Positions 1-5,983 of a DNA stretch of 11,281 nt are shown piece by piece. A program made the translations under genes and the position numbers. The DNA comes from Actinomycetota bacterium (GTDB lineage Bacteria > Actinomycetota > UBA4738): the NCBI GenBank assembly GCA_005885025.1, contig VAYC01000194.1, positions 1-11,281 of the forward strand. Direction: 5' to 3'. The notes under the pieces are model-generated. The model was not told the origin of the DNA and did not search any database. It saw nothing but the letters and a program-made list of their open reading frames with translations. Positions within the stretch are counted from its first letter, which is position 1, and every line of letters begins with the position of its first letter.

Positions 1-1
1 A

Positions 2-961
2 GTGGAGGCCGCTTCGATCTGCGGTACCGACCTGCACATCTACCAGTGGGATCCCTGGGCGGCCGGACGCATCAAGCGTCTGCCGATGACCTTCGGCCAC
101 GAGGTGGCCGGGCGGATCGCGAGCCTCGGGCCCGAGGTCCATCACCTTCGTCCCGGCGTGTTCGTATCGGCGGAGGGACACGTGTTCTGCGGATTCTGTC
201 CGCCGTGCCGGAGCGGCCGCGCGCACATCTGCGAGAACCTCCGGATCCTCGGCGTCGACTTCGACGGCGGATTCGCCGACTACGTGGTGATCCCCGAACG
301 CAATGCCTGGGAAGTGGACAGGCGGATCCCGCCGGAAGTGGCGTCGATCCACGACCCCTTCGGGAACGCCGTGCACACGGCCTTCAGCGGCGACGGGGCC
401 ACCGAGCTGGTGGGCGCGACCGTGGTGGTCCTGGGGTGCGGGCCGATCGGGTTGTTCGCCGTGGGGGTGGCGAGGGCGGCGGGGGCCAAGCAGGTCATCG
501 CCGTCGAGCCGAACGAGTATCGGCAGGCCCTGGCCAAGCAGATGGGGGCCGACGCCGTGGTGGACCCGACCAAGGAGGACCCCGTGGCCACCGTGCTCGC
601 GGCGACGGAGGGCCATGGGGCCGAGGTCGTGCTCGAGATGTCCGGAGTCCCTGCGGTGATCGATCAAGGGACCCGAATGCTGGCCCCCGGCGGACGGATG
701 TCGTTGCTCGGTCTGCCGCCCGGACCGGTCTCTCTTGACCTCACCGACCAGGTCATCTTCAAGGAGGCGCGGCTGATCGGGGTGACCGGTCGGGAGCTGT
801 TCCGAACGTGGCAGCAGATGACCACCCTCCTCGCCACCGGGATGGTGGACGTAGGGCCGGTCATCACCCATCGCTTTGCATTGACCGAGTTCGAAGAGGC
901 CTTCGAGGTCATGTCCTCCGGCCGGTCTGGGAAGGTGATCCTCTTACCGAAGAGGGAGTGA
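2..961 (+). CDS. tdh: L-threonine 3-dehydrogenase, 5'-partial
   Basis: Zinc-dependent medium-chain dehydrogenase that oxidises L-threonine to 2-amino-3-ketobutyrate with NAD+, in the cytoplasm. About 30 N-terminal residues lie off the left edge, so the first codon seen (GTG) is an internal valine; 319 codons are present against a family length near 345. Visible marks, numbered from the edge: catalytic zinc Cys7 in ICGTD, His33-Glu34 in GHE, four structural-zinc cysteines at 63, 66, 69 and 77, the Tdh-typical DPFGNAVHTA near 118-127, and the Rossmann turn GCGPIG at 145-150. The gene is followed after 7 bp by kbl, whose product consumes the unstable ketobutyrate, so the two form an operon. The kbl partner separates it from sorbitol and other polyol dehydrogenases of the same superfamily. 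Confidence 0.94.
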   Translation: MEAASICGTDLHIYQWDPWAAGRIKRLPMTFGHEVAGRIASLGPEVHHLRPGVFVSAEGHVFCGFCPPCRSGRAHICENLRILGVDFDGGFADYVVIPERNAWEVDRRIPPEVASIHDPFGNAVHTAFSGDGATELVGATVVVLGCGPIGLFAVGVARAAGAKQVIAVEPNEYRQALAKQMGADAVVDPTKEDPVATVLAATEGHGAEVVLEMSGVPAVIDQGTRMLAPGGRMSLLGLPPGPVSLDLTDQVIFKEARLIGVTGRELFRTWQQMTTLLATGMVDVGPVITHRFALTEFEEAFEVMSSGRSGKVILLPKRE

Positions 962-968
962 CCGCGAC

Positions 969-2165
969 ATGGCGAAGGGCAGGAAGGGCAGCCTCGATTA
1001 CCTGAGGGAGCAGCTCGAGGAGCTGGAGCGAGCCGGGACGGCCCTCCATCCTCGGGTCCTCGAACGGCAGCAGGCCGCCCGAACCCGGTTCGACGGCCGC
1101 GACGTCATCAACCTCGCGTCGAACAACTACCTCGGCCTGGCGGCGCACCCCAAGTTGAAGGAGGCCGCAGCGAAGGCGGCGATGGACTACGGGGCCGGTT
1201 CGGGCGCCGTGCGCACCATCGCCGGGACCATGACGCTTCACCGAGAGCTTGAACGCCGATTCGCCGACTTCAAGGGGGCCGAGGACGCTCTGATGTTCCA
1301 GTCGGGGTTCACCGCGAACTCCGGGACAGTGGCCGCCATCCTGACGAAACAGGACGTCATCGTCTCCGACCAGCTCAACCACGCCTCGATCATCGACGGT
1401 GCCCGCCTGTCTCGAGCGGAGATCAAGGTCTTCCCACACAAGGACGCCGCGGGGGCCGACAGGCTGCTCCAAGAGACCAAGTCTTCGGGCCGGCGCCAGC
1501 TCCTGATCACCGACGGGGTGTTCTCGATGGACGGAGACATCGCCCCGCTCCCCGATCTGGTGGATGTGGCCGAGAAGCACGGGGCCATCATGATGATCGA
1601 CGACGCCCACGCCAGCGGCGTCCTGGGACCGGGCGGGAAGGGCACCGTCGGCCACTTCGCGCTGGATCCTCGGCGAGTCGACATCCAGGTCGGCACGCTG
1701 TCCAAAGCCATCGGGGTGATGGGTGGGTTCATCGCCGGCCCCACTCACCTGATCCAGTGGCTGGTGAACCGGGGCCGGCCGTTCCTCTTCTCCACCTCCG
1801 CTCCGCCCGCCGTGGCCGCCGCGTGCATCGCTGCCCTGGACGTCATTCGCGACGAGCCCGAGCGGATCGAGCGTTTGTGGGGCAATACCAACTTGTTCAA
1901 GAAGGGCCTGCACGACCTCGGCTTCGACACGGGCACCAGCGAAACGCCCATCACACCCGTCATCGCCGGGGAAGAGACAAAGGCGGTCGAGCTGTCGCGG
2001 TTGTTGTGGGAGGAGGGGGTGTTCACTCCCGCCATCGTGTTCCCCACCGTGGCCAAGGGTCAGGCCCGTGTCCGCACGATCGTGACCGCGGACCACACCG
2101 AGGAGGACCTCCGTGAGGCCCTGGAGGCCTTCGGACTGGTCGGACGAAAGCTCGGGCTGATCTGA
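969..2165 (+). CDS. kbl: Glycine C-acetyltransferase (2-amino-3-ketobutyrate CoA ligase)
   Basis: PLP enzyme of the alpha-oxoamine synthase family. It cleaves 2-amino-3-ketobutyrate with CoA to glycine and acetyl-CoA, the second step of threonine breakdown. At 398 residues it has the full length of E. coli Kbl. Visible marks: INLASNNYLGLA near 47-58, GAGSGAVRTIAGT near 75-87, DDAHASGVLG with Asp211, Asp212 and His214 at the cofactor, and TLSKAIGVMGG with the PLP-binding lysine at Lys246. The ATG at 969 has a purine-rich GAGGGAG upstream that overlaps the end of tdh, which points to coupled translation. Related family members (8-amino-7-oxononanoate synthase, 5-aminolevulinate synthase) share the fold; the adjacent tdh makes Kbl by far the best call. 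Confidence 0.96.
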   Translation: MAKGRKGSLDYLREQLEELERAGTALHPRVLERQQAARTRFDGRDVINLASNNYLGLAAHPKLKEAAAKAAMDYGAGSGAVRTIAGTMTLHRELERRFADFKGAEDALMFQSGFTANSGTVAAILTKQDVIVSDQLNHASIIDGARLSRAEIKVFPHKDAAGADRLLQETKSSGRRQLLITDGVFSMDGDIAPLPDLVDVAEKHGAIMMIDDAHASGVLGPGGKGTVGHFALDPRRVDIQVGTLSKAIGVMGGFIAGPTHLIQWLVNRGRPFLFSTSAPPAVAAACIAALDVIRDEPERIERLWGNTNLFKKGLHDLGFDTGTSETPITPVIAGEETKAVELSRLLWEEGVFTPAIVFPTVAKGQARVRTIVTADHTEEDLREALEAFGLVGRKLGLI

Positions 2166-2180
2166 GCCCTGGGCTGATCT
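2154..2180. repeat. 10-bp direct repeat at the kbl stop
   Basis: GGGCTGATCT occurs at 2154-2163 and again at 2171-2180. The first copy ends on the first base of the kbl stop codon (TGA, 2163-2165). The intervening bases include the inverted repeat AGCCC-T-GGGCT (2165-2175). It may be a small duplication scar; no function is evident. Confidence 0.45.
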
Positions 2181-2214
2181 TCACTCGGCCAAACGGAGAT
2201 TGCACTCCAAGCGG

Positions 2215-2233
2215 CCCAGGCCGAACGCCTGGG
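2215..2233 (+). terminator. Perfect hairpin 50 bp after kbl, candidate terminator
   Basis: CCCAGGC (2215-2221), loop CGAAC, GCCTGGG (2227-2233): seven perfect G/C-rich pairs with a 5-nt loop. No T-run follows, so intrinsic termination is uncertain, though weak U-tracts are common in high-GC genomes. It lies in the 186-bp gap (2166-2351) between kbl and the next gene. I looked for c-di-GMP, glycine and cobalamin riboswitch consensus elements in this gap and found no convincing match. Confidence 0.4.
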
Positions 2234-2290
2234 CGACGGCGGGAAATTAGGGCGACCGGGGAGTCGGGACCGGCAGGTTCACGTCCGATA

Positions 2291-2310
2291 CCTACCTGAG
2301 CGGCGGTAGG
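2291..2310 (+). other. Small hairpin upstream of the GGDEF gene
   Basis: CCTACC (2291-2296) pairs with GGTAGG (2305-2310) across an 8-nt loop, 41 bp before the proposed ATG at 2352. It could be part of a leader RNA or an operator half-site pair. Nothing in the sequence decides this. Confidence 0.25.
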
Positions 2311-2351
2311 CCTCCGCGTCCCGCGCGGCGATCTCGGAGAGGACTGGAATC

Positions 2352-3414
2352 ATGGATGGCATCTCAGAGCGGCGTCCGTTCGGGCGAGAAGCCCTGTTCA
2401 AGCAGGTGGGCGCCCTGGTCGGCGCCACCATGCTCTGGCTGCTCTCCCTCGTGTCGCTCGCGCCGTCCCAGCACCACCCGGCAGTCGTCCCTGATCGTTG
2501 TGGCGGTGGTGATGACCGTGGCGTTGCCCTGGCACCGGCTTCCCGACGCGCTGAAGGTGGTCCCACCCATGATCGCGCTGTTGATCGGCGTCCGACTGCA
2601 GGTGCTGCTCGACGCGGGACTGTGGAGCGAATCCACCTATCTGTTGATGCCGATGTTCTGGCTGGCCGCGTTCGGCACTCGGACGGAGGTCGGGGCGGGA
2701 GCCGTTCTCGCTGCCGTCGCCCTGTTCGGCCAGGCGCTGATCTGGTCCCAGGGGGCAACCGGATGGGGAGACGCGGCGGTGCTCGCGCCTGTAGCCGCTG
2801 GGGTGGCGTTTGCCATCCACGCTCTCTTCCAGCGGGTTCGGACGCGCGCCGACCGACATCCAGCCCTCCAGTCAACGGACGCGCTCACCGGCCTCCCCGG
2901 CCCAGTGGGATGGGAAGAGCGGGTCCCCCAATTGCTGAGCCAAGGAGCGGCGGCCCGGCAGCCCGTCTGCGTGATGATCCTCCACCTGGACCGCTTCAGG
3001 GAATTTGCCGATCACTATGGTCGCAAGGAGGCCGACCGTCTGGTTCGGGGTGGTGCGGCCATGTGGCGAGACCACCTTCGCAAGACCGACCTCATCGCTC
3101 GTCTGAACGGGACGGACTTCGCTGCGCTCCTGATGGGATGTTCGGTCGAGGCGGCCGCCGGGATCGCCCGGCGGCTGGCCACCGTCCTTGATGCGCCCCT
3201 CACGTTCTCTCTCGGCATCGCGGAGTGGAACGGTGAGGAGAGCGCCGCGGCCCTTTCCCGGCGAGCCGATGCTGCGCTTGAGCGGGCCAAGCGCGCCGGC
3301 GGTGATCGGATCGAATTCGGGACCGCCGGTGCGGTGCGCGGAGACCGGATGGGTACGCATCCGGCGGCGCCCAGCGATCCCGCGCCCTCTTCCGGTTCGT
3401 CGGCTCTTCCCTAG
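2352..3414 (+). CDS. Membrane protein with degenerate GGDEF domain, frameshifted near its N-terminus
   Basis: Likely a c-di-GMP-sensing or inactive diguanylate-cyclase-like membrane protein. The best start is ATG 2352, with GGAGAGG (2336-2342) nine bases upstream. That frame encodes a plausible first membrane helix (VGALVGATMLWLLSLVSLAP) but runs into a different, non-membrane reading after about 2480. The rest (IVVAVVMTVALPWHRLP onward, several helices, then the cytoplasmic domain) is in the +1 frame, whose own first ATG is at 2356 and whose N-terminus is Cys/Ser/Arg-rich shadow sequence. Dropping one base between about 2478 and 2490 joins both. The GGDEF domain begins at DALTGLPGP (2878). 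Its signature is NGTDF (3106-3120) in place of GGDEF, and the first metal aspartate is His (HLDRF), so cyclase activity is unlikely. The inhibitory site RKTD (3079-3090) keeps the canonical spacing. It ends 4 bp before the convergent plsC stop. Confidence 0.8.
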
Positions 3415-3418
3415 CCGG

Positions 3419-4093
3419 TCACTGCCACCGTTTCGGATACCTCGCGCGGAGGTCGTTCACGAGCCGGGTGAGCTCGTCCATGACCGTGTCGGTCACTTTA
3501 CGGAGCGTCTGGGGGTCGTCCCGCTGTTCCTCGAACTGCGAGAAGTCCAGCGGCGGGCCCGCCCTCACCCAGATCGGCCGGCCGAAGGTCAGGCCCCGAG
3601 CCCCTTCGCGTTGCCACACATGTTGCGAGCCCCACACGGCGATGGGGAGCACCGGGACCTCGCTGGTCAAGGTGAGCCTGGCGATACCGGTCTTGCCCCG
3701 CATCGGTGTGAAGTCGGCGTTGGTGGTGACCGTCCCCTCCGGGTACACGAGCACGGAATCGCCGTCCTTCAACGCTTGGGCTGCAGCCTCCACCGGCGCG
3801 TGTGAGCCACTCCCCCGTTCCACGGGGATCTGCCTGGTTCGGTGGAGCAGGGTCCGCATGATGGGATTGCCGTACAGCTCGTTCTTGGCCAGAAATCGAG
3901 GGCGCCGCCCGGACTTCACCAACATGTAACCGTGGGCCAGCGGATCCAGATAGGAGATGTGGTTGCAGGCGACCAAGAGGGGACCCTCACCGGGGATGTG
4001 CTCCCTGCCTTCGAATCGCCAGTTGAACCATAGGGCGATGACCGGACGGAGCGTCAGCTCGGCGAATCGGAACAAGGGTTCTGGTCTCGCCAC
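3419..4093 (-). CDS. plsC: 1-acyl-sn-glycerol-3-phosphate acyltransferase (PlsC family)
   Basis: Transfers an acyl chain to lysophosphatidic acid to give phosphatidic acid at the inner face of the membrane, a step in phospholipid synthesis. Length 224 residues. The catalytic NHxxxxD motif is NHISYLD (His45, Asp50) and the substrate-binding block is YPEGT (Glu119-Gly120-Thr121), with FLAKNELYGNP and the PVLPIAVWGS block also typical. The start is GTG at 4093, chosen because AGGAG stands five bases upstream and the frame then reads directly into the family sequence. It is divergent from cofC across only 41 bp and convergent with the GGDEF gene. Acyl specificity cannot be read from the sequence, and several paralogues per genome are usual, so the symbol denotes the family. 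Confidence 0.9.
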   Translation of the reverse strand: MARPEPLFRFAELTLRPVIALWFNWRFEGREHIPGEGPLLVACNHISYLDPLAHGYMLVKSGRRPRFLAKNELYGNPIMRTLLHRTRQIPVERGSGSHAPVEAAAQALKDGDSVLVYPEGTVTTNADFTPMRGKTGIARLTLTSEVPVLPIAVWGSQHVWQREGARGLTFGRPIWVRAGPPLDFSQFEEQRDDPQTLRKVTDTVMDELTRLVNDLRARYPKRWQ

Positions 4094-4119
4094 ACTGTCT
4101 CCTGCCCGCGGGGCGCGGC

Positions 4120-4134
4120 TATTCTAGGCTTGCC
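4120..4134 (+). promoter_or_regulatory. Candidate -10 element for leaderless cofC
   Basis: TATTCT (4120-4125) fits the actinobacterial TAnnnT -10 pattern and ends nine bases before the cofC ATG at 4135, about where transcription would begin. No Shine-Dalgarno is present in the bases before this ATG (CTAGGCTTGCC). No good -35 box is seen at 17 bp. Together these suggest a leaderless mRNA. Inferred from sequence only. Confidence 0.4.
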
Positions 4135-4776
4135 ATGCGGGTCATCGCCGTTCCCGTGAAGCCGCTCGAGGAGGCCAAGCGTCGCCTGTCTCGCATCCTC
4201 TCGCCGGCAGAGCGCGCCGTCCTGAGCCTGGCCATGCTGGAAGACGTCCTGGACGCATGCCAGACGCAGGAGGGATGGGACGTGTGGGTGGTCTCCCGGG
4301 CAGAACCCGCTCTGGAGGTTGCCGCGCGAAGAGGAGCCCGGCCGCTCCTCGAGAGCGGCCGGTCATTGCTCGAGGCCATCGGTCAGGCGGAGCTCTCGAT
4401 GCGCGGGCGGTGGAGCTCACTGGCGGTGGTCCTGGCCGATCTGCCATTCATCACTCCCCAGGGCCTGTCTCGCGCGCTTGCGCTGGGCAGCCAATCCGGC
4501 GTGGTCGCCGCTCCGGCCGAATCCGACGGCGGAACGAACCTCTTGCTTCGCCGGCCACCCACAGCCATCCCGGCCAGGTTCGGACGTTCTTCCTTCGCGC
4601 GGCATCGGGCCGAAGCCTATCGGCTGGGTGTGAGTTTCCGGGAAGCGCGCTTCCCCGAGCTCGGCTTCGATCTGGATCGGCCCGGGGACCCGCCCCACCA
4701 GGACGCGGGAGGTTTGCGTCGGGCTCGGCGTGGCCGAGAGACTTGGTGTGGTGGCCTGACCGCTCAACGGATGTGA
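4135..4776 (+). CDS. cofC: 2-phospholactate (or phosphoenolpyruvate) guanylyltransferase, CofC/FbiD family
   Basis: Activates 2-phospho-L-lactate (CofC) or phosphoenolpyruvate (FbiD, the actinobacterial activity) with GTP to the guanylylated intermediate of coenzyme F420 synthesis. The 213-residue protein shows the family order: VPVKPLEEAKRRLS near 6-19, LSPAER near 22-27, ADLPFIT at 101-107 for nucleotide and metal binding, DGGTN near 121-125, FGRSSFARH near 139-147, and FDLDRPGD near 168-175. The last 40 residues are Arg/Gly-rich and unlike the usual ending. From about 4720 the +1 frame instead gives LGVAERLGVVA and a stop at 4757-4759, closer to a normal CofC tail, so a surplus base is possible. 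No other F420 gene is in the window. Confidence 0.87.
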   Translation: MRVIAVPVKPLEEAKRRLSRILSPAERAVLSLAMLEDVLDACQTQEGWDVWVVSRAEPALEVAARRGARPLLESGRSLLEAIGQAELSMRGRWSSLAVVLADLPFITPQGLSRALALGSQSGVVAAPAESDGGTNLLLRRPPTAIPARFGRSSFARHRAEAYRLGVSFREARFPELGFDLDRPGDPPHQDAGGLRRARRGRETWCGGLTAQRM

Positions 4777-4787
4777 AGGAGAGCTTG

Positions 4788-5000
4788 ATGCCTCAAGGAA
4801 CGATCAAGCATTACGACGTCGACCAGGGAACCGGCTCGGTGCTGATGGACGACCGCACCGAGGTCGTCATCGATCCGACATCCACCGAGGGCTCTGGCCA
4901 CATCCGTTATCTCAGGATCGGCCAGCGGGTCGTGTTCGACCTCGCCGAGGAAGGCGGCCTCCAGGTGGCTCGGTCATTGAAGATCATCAGCTTCGCGTAA
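4788..5000 (+). CDS. Small cold-shock-domain-like protein
   Basis: A 70-residue protein with the layout of a single cold-shock (OB-fold) domain: it opens GTIKHYDVDQGTGSVL, as cold-shock proteins open GTVKWFN..KGFGFI, and ends with IGQRVVFDLAEEGG and ARSLKII in the places of the last strands. The RNA-binding motifs are eroded: RNP1 is QGTGSVL (13-19) without its aromatics, and RNP2 is VVIDP (26-30) instead of VFVHF. Nucleic-acid binding is therefore uncertain. The start ATG is fixed by AAGGAGAG (4776-4783) four bases upstream. The frame is open far upstream inside cofC, but that part is shadow. It begins 11 bp after cofC on the same strand and may be cotranscribed. Confidence 0.7.
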   Translation: MPQGTIKHYDVDQGTGSVLMDDRTEVVIDPTSTEGSGHIRYLRIGQRVVFDLAEEGGLQVARSLKIISFA

Positions 5001-5024
5001 CGCCGCCTCTCCTTACCGGCGGCG
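5001..5024. terminator. Hairpin between convergent csp-like and HU genes
   Basis: CGCCGCC (5001-5007) and GGCGGCG (5018-5024) form seven perfect pairs around a 10-nt loop. The left arm starts directly after the csp-like stop codon. The HU stop codon (TTA on this strand, 5013-5015) lies in the loop and the right arm codes part of the HU arginine tail. The position fits a shared bidirectional terminator; no T-run is present. Confidence 0.5.
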
Positions 5025-5303
5025 ACGACGGCGGGCAACGGCGTCCTTCAGGGGCTTGCCCGGCCGGAACGCCGGCACATTCGTCGGCGGCAGCCGCATC
5101 GGACGGTCCGCCCAGATGTTCCTCGCCGTCCGCCTGGCCCGGGCCTGTCGGTGGAAGGTCCCGAACCCCGACAGCACGACCCGGTCGCCCCGGACCAAGG
5201 AGCGCGTCACCACTTCCATGAAGGCGTCCACGACCTGCGCCACCTCGGCAGCAGGAAGTCTGGTCTTCTCGGCGATCTCCTCCACGAGTTCCGTCTTGTT
5301 CAC
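5013..5303 (-). CDS. HU-family DNA-binding protein with altered arm tip
   Basis: Small dimeric nucleoid protein that bends and compacts DNA. Its 96 residues match HU throughout: MNKTELVEEIAEKT at the N-terminus, the GFGTF turn at 46-50, and VPAFRPGKPLKDAV near 76-89. The DNA-binding arm between them has the canonical length, but the tip is RNIWADRP instead of RNPxTGxx, so residue 63, the DNA-intercalating proline in HU and IHF, is isoleucine followed by tryptophan. The C-terminus carries a run of six arginines (91-96), a short echo of the basic tails of actinobacterial HU. The start is GTG at 5303, supported by GGGGAGG ending five bases upstream. Confidence 0.92.
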   Translation of the reverse strand: MNKTELVEEIAEKTRLPAAEVAQVVDAFMEVVTRSLVRGDRVVLSGFGTFHRQARARRTARNIWADRPMRLPPTNVPAFRPGKPLKDAVARRRRRR

Positions 5304-5357
5304 GGTCGCCTCCCCTTCCTCCCCGGGCTCACCCCGTCGGGTAACATCGAAGGCCGT

Positions 5358-5428
5358 TGGCCCGTGGGGTAACGGTAGCCCGACTGACTCTGGATCAGTT
5401 AGTCCTGGTTCGAATCCAGGCGGGCCAG
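5358..5428 (+). tRNA. tRNA-Gln (CTG)
   Basis: Full cloverleaf of 71 nt. Acceptor TGGCCCG (5358-5364) pairs with CGGGCCA (5421-5427), discriminator G5428. D stem GGGT/GCCC. Anticodon stem ACTGA/TCAGT around loop CTCTGGA (5388-5394), anticodon CTG at 5390-5392, reading the glutamine codon CAG. T arm CCTGG-TTCGAAT-CCAGG (5404-5420). The 3' CCA is not encoded. TAACAT (5342-5347) upstream could be a -10 box but has no clear -35. A truncated ydeI-like gene begins 14 bp beyond its 3' end. Confidence 0.97.
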
Positions 5429-5441
5429 CACAGCAAACGGC

Positions 5442-5810
5442 TCAATGGGCCGGCCCGAGACCCAGCTCTGCTCGAAGGTCCGCCGGAAGGGTCGCGATGC
5501 CCGCCTTGGTCACCTTGCGGGCCCCGACCAGCTTTCGGACCCGACTCCGGTTGGACTCGGACCAGTTGCTGCGAGGTCGGCGCGGGCTGAACCGAGTGAC
5601 GTACTGTTCGTGGTCGATGCTCTTGATCTGCCCGTCGACCCATCCGTAGCAGAGCGCTTCCTCCACTGCCGACTCGTAGTCGAGCGAACGCTTGCCGGAG
5701 CCCTTCTTGAAACTGATCAGCCAGATCTCTCGCTTGGATCGATGGTGGCGGGCCAGCCAACCGCGCCAGGCCTTGCGGGTCGCGACCAGAAGAGTCTCGC
5801 CGACGTCCAG
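5442..5810 (-). CDS. YdeI/OmpD-associated family protein, C-terminally truncated, CTG start
   Basis: A 122-residue member of the family called YdeI/OmpD-associated or bacteriocin-protection protein; its biochemical role is not established. From the proposed start it reads as DVGETLLVATRKAWRGWL, then IWLISFKKGSGK, then VEEALCYGWVDGQIKSID, FSPRRPRSNWSE and VTKAGIATLPADLRAEL, colinear with the family. It then stops, where relatives (about 190 residues) run on for some 60 more. There is no ATG, GTG or TTG in this frame between the upstream stop (5859-5861) and GTG 5666, which would delete the conserved first third. CTG 5808-5810 lies six bases after a perfect AGGAGG and exactly at the family N-terminus (M-x-x-GETL). 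It may be a remnant, since tRNA-Gln occupies the sequence just past its end. Confidence 0.78.
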   Translation of the reverse strand: MDVGETLLVATRKAWRGWLARHHRSKREIWLISFKKGSGKRSLDYESAVEEALCYGWVDGQIKSIDHEQYVTRFSPRRPRSNWSESNRSRVRKLVGARKVTKAGIATLPADLRAELGLGPAH

Positions 5811-5816
5811 TGCTTC

Positions 5817-5822
5817 CCTCCT
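5817..5822 (-). promoter_or_regulatory. Shine-Dalgarno that sets the CTG start
   Basis: CCTCCT here reads AGGAGG on the minus strand, six bases before CTG 5808-5810. It is one of the strongest ribosome binding sites in the window and no standard start codon is placed to use it. It is the main sequence evidence for the CTG start. Confidence 0.65.
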
Positions 5823-5983
5823 GTCCTGGGTGTCGATTTCGGCCGGCGTCGTTCGTCTTCAGGATGGAGCGAGCCGTCCTCGTCAGGATAGGCCTCCGAG
5901 CAAGCCGAGGGAAAAGGGAGGTCCGTTATGTCACTCGTGAGAAGCACGGTCCAGATCAACCGCCGGTCACAGGACGTGTGGCC

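Noticed and set aside
909..2096. 395-codon minus-strand frame opposite kbl
   Set aside because: It lies entirely over the well-supported tdh end and kbl, and its composition is that of a reverse shadow.
2166..2351. c-di-GMP (GEMM), glycine or cobalamin riboswitch upstream of the GGDEF gene
   Set aside because: I looked for conserved cores such as GCAAACC and GCAAAG and did not find them in the right arrangement; only plain hairpins are visible.
4257..4787. Upstream extension of the cold-shock-like frame into cofC
   Set aside because: The extension is Arg/Gly/Pro-rich and overlaps conserved cofC coding sequence. The ATG at 4788 with AAGGAGAG is the proper start.
5395..5760. Minus-strand frame running through tRNA-Gln and the ydeI-like gene
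   Set aside because: It reads antisense through the tRNA and in the wrong frame for the conserved YdeI sequence.
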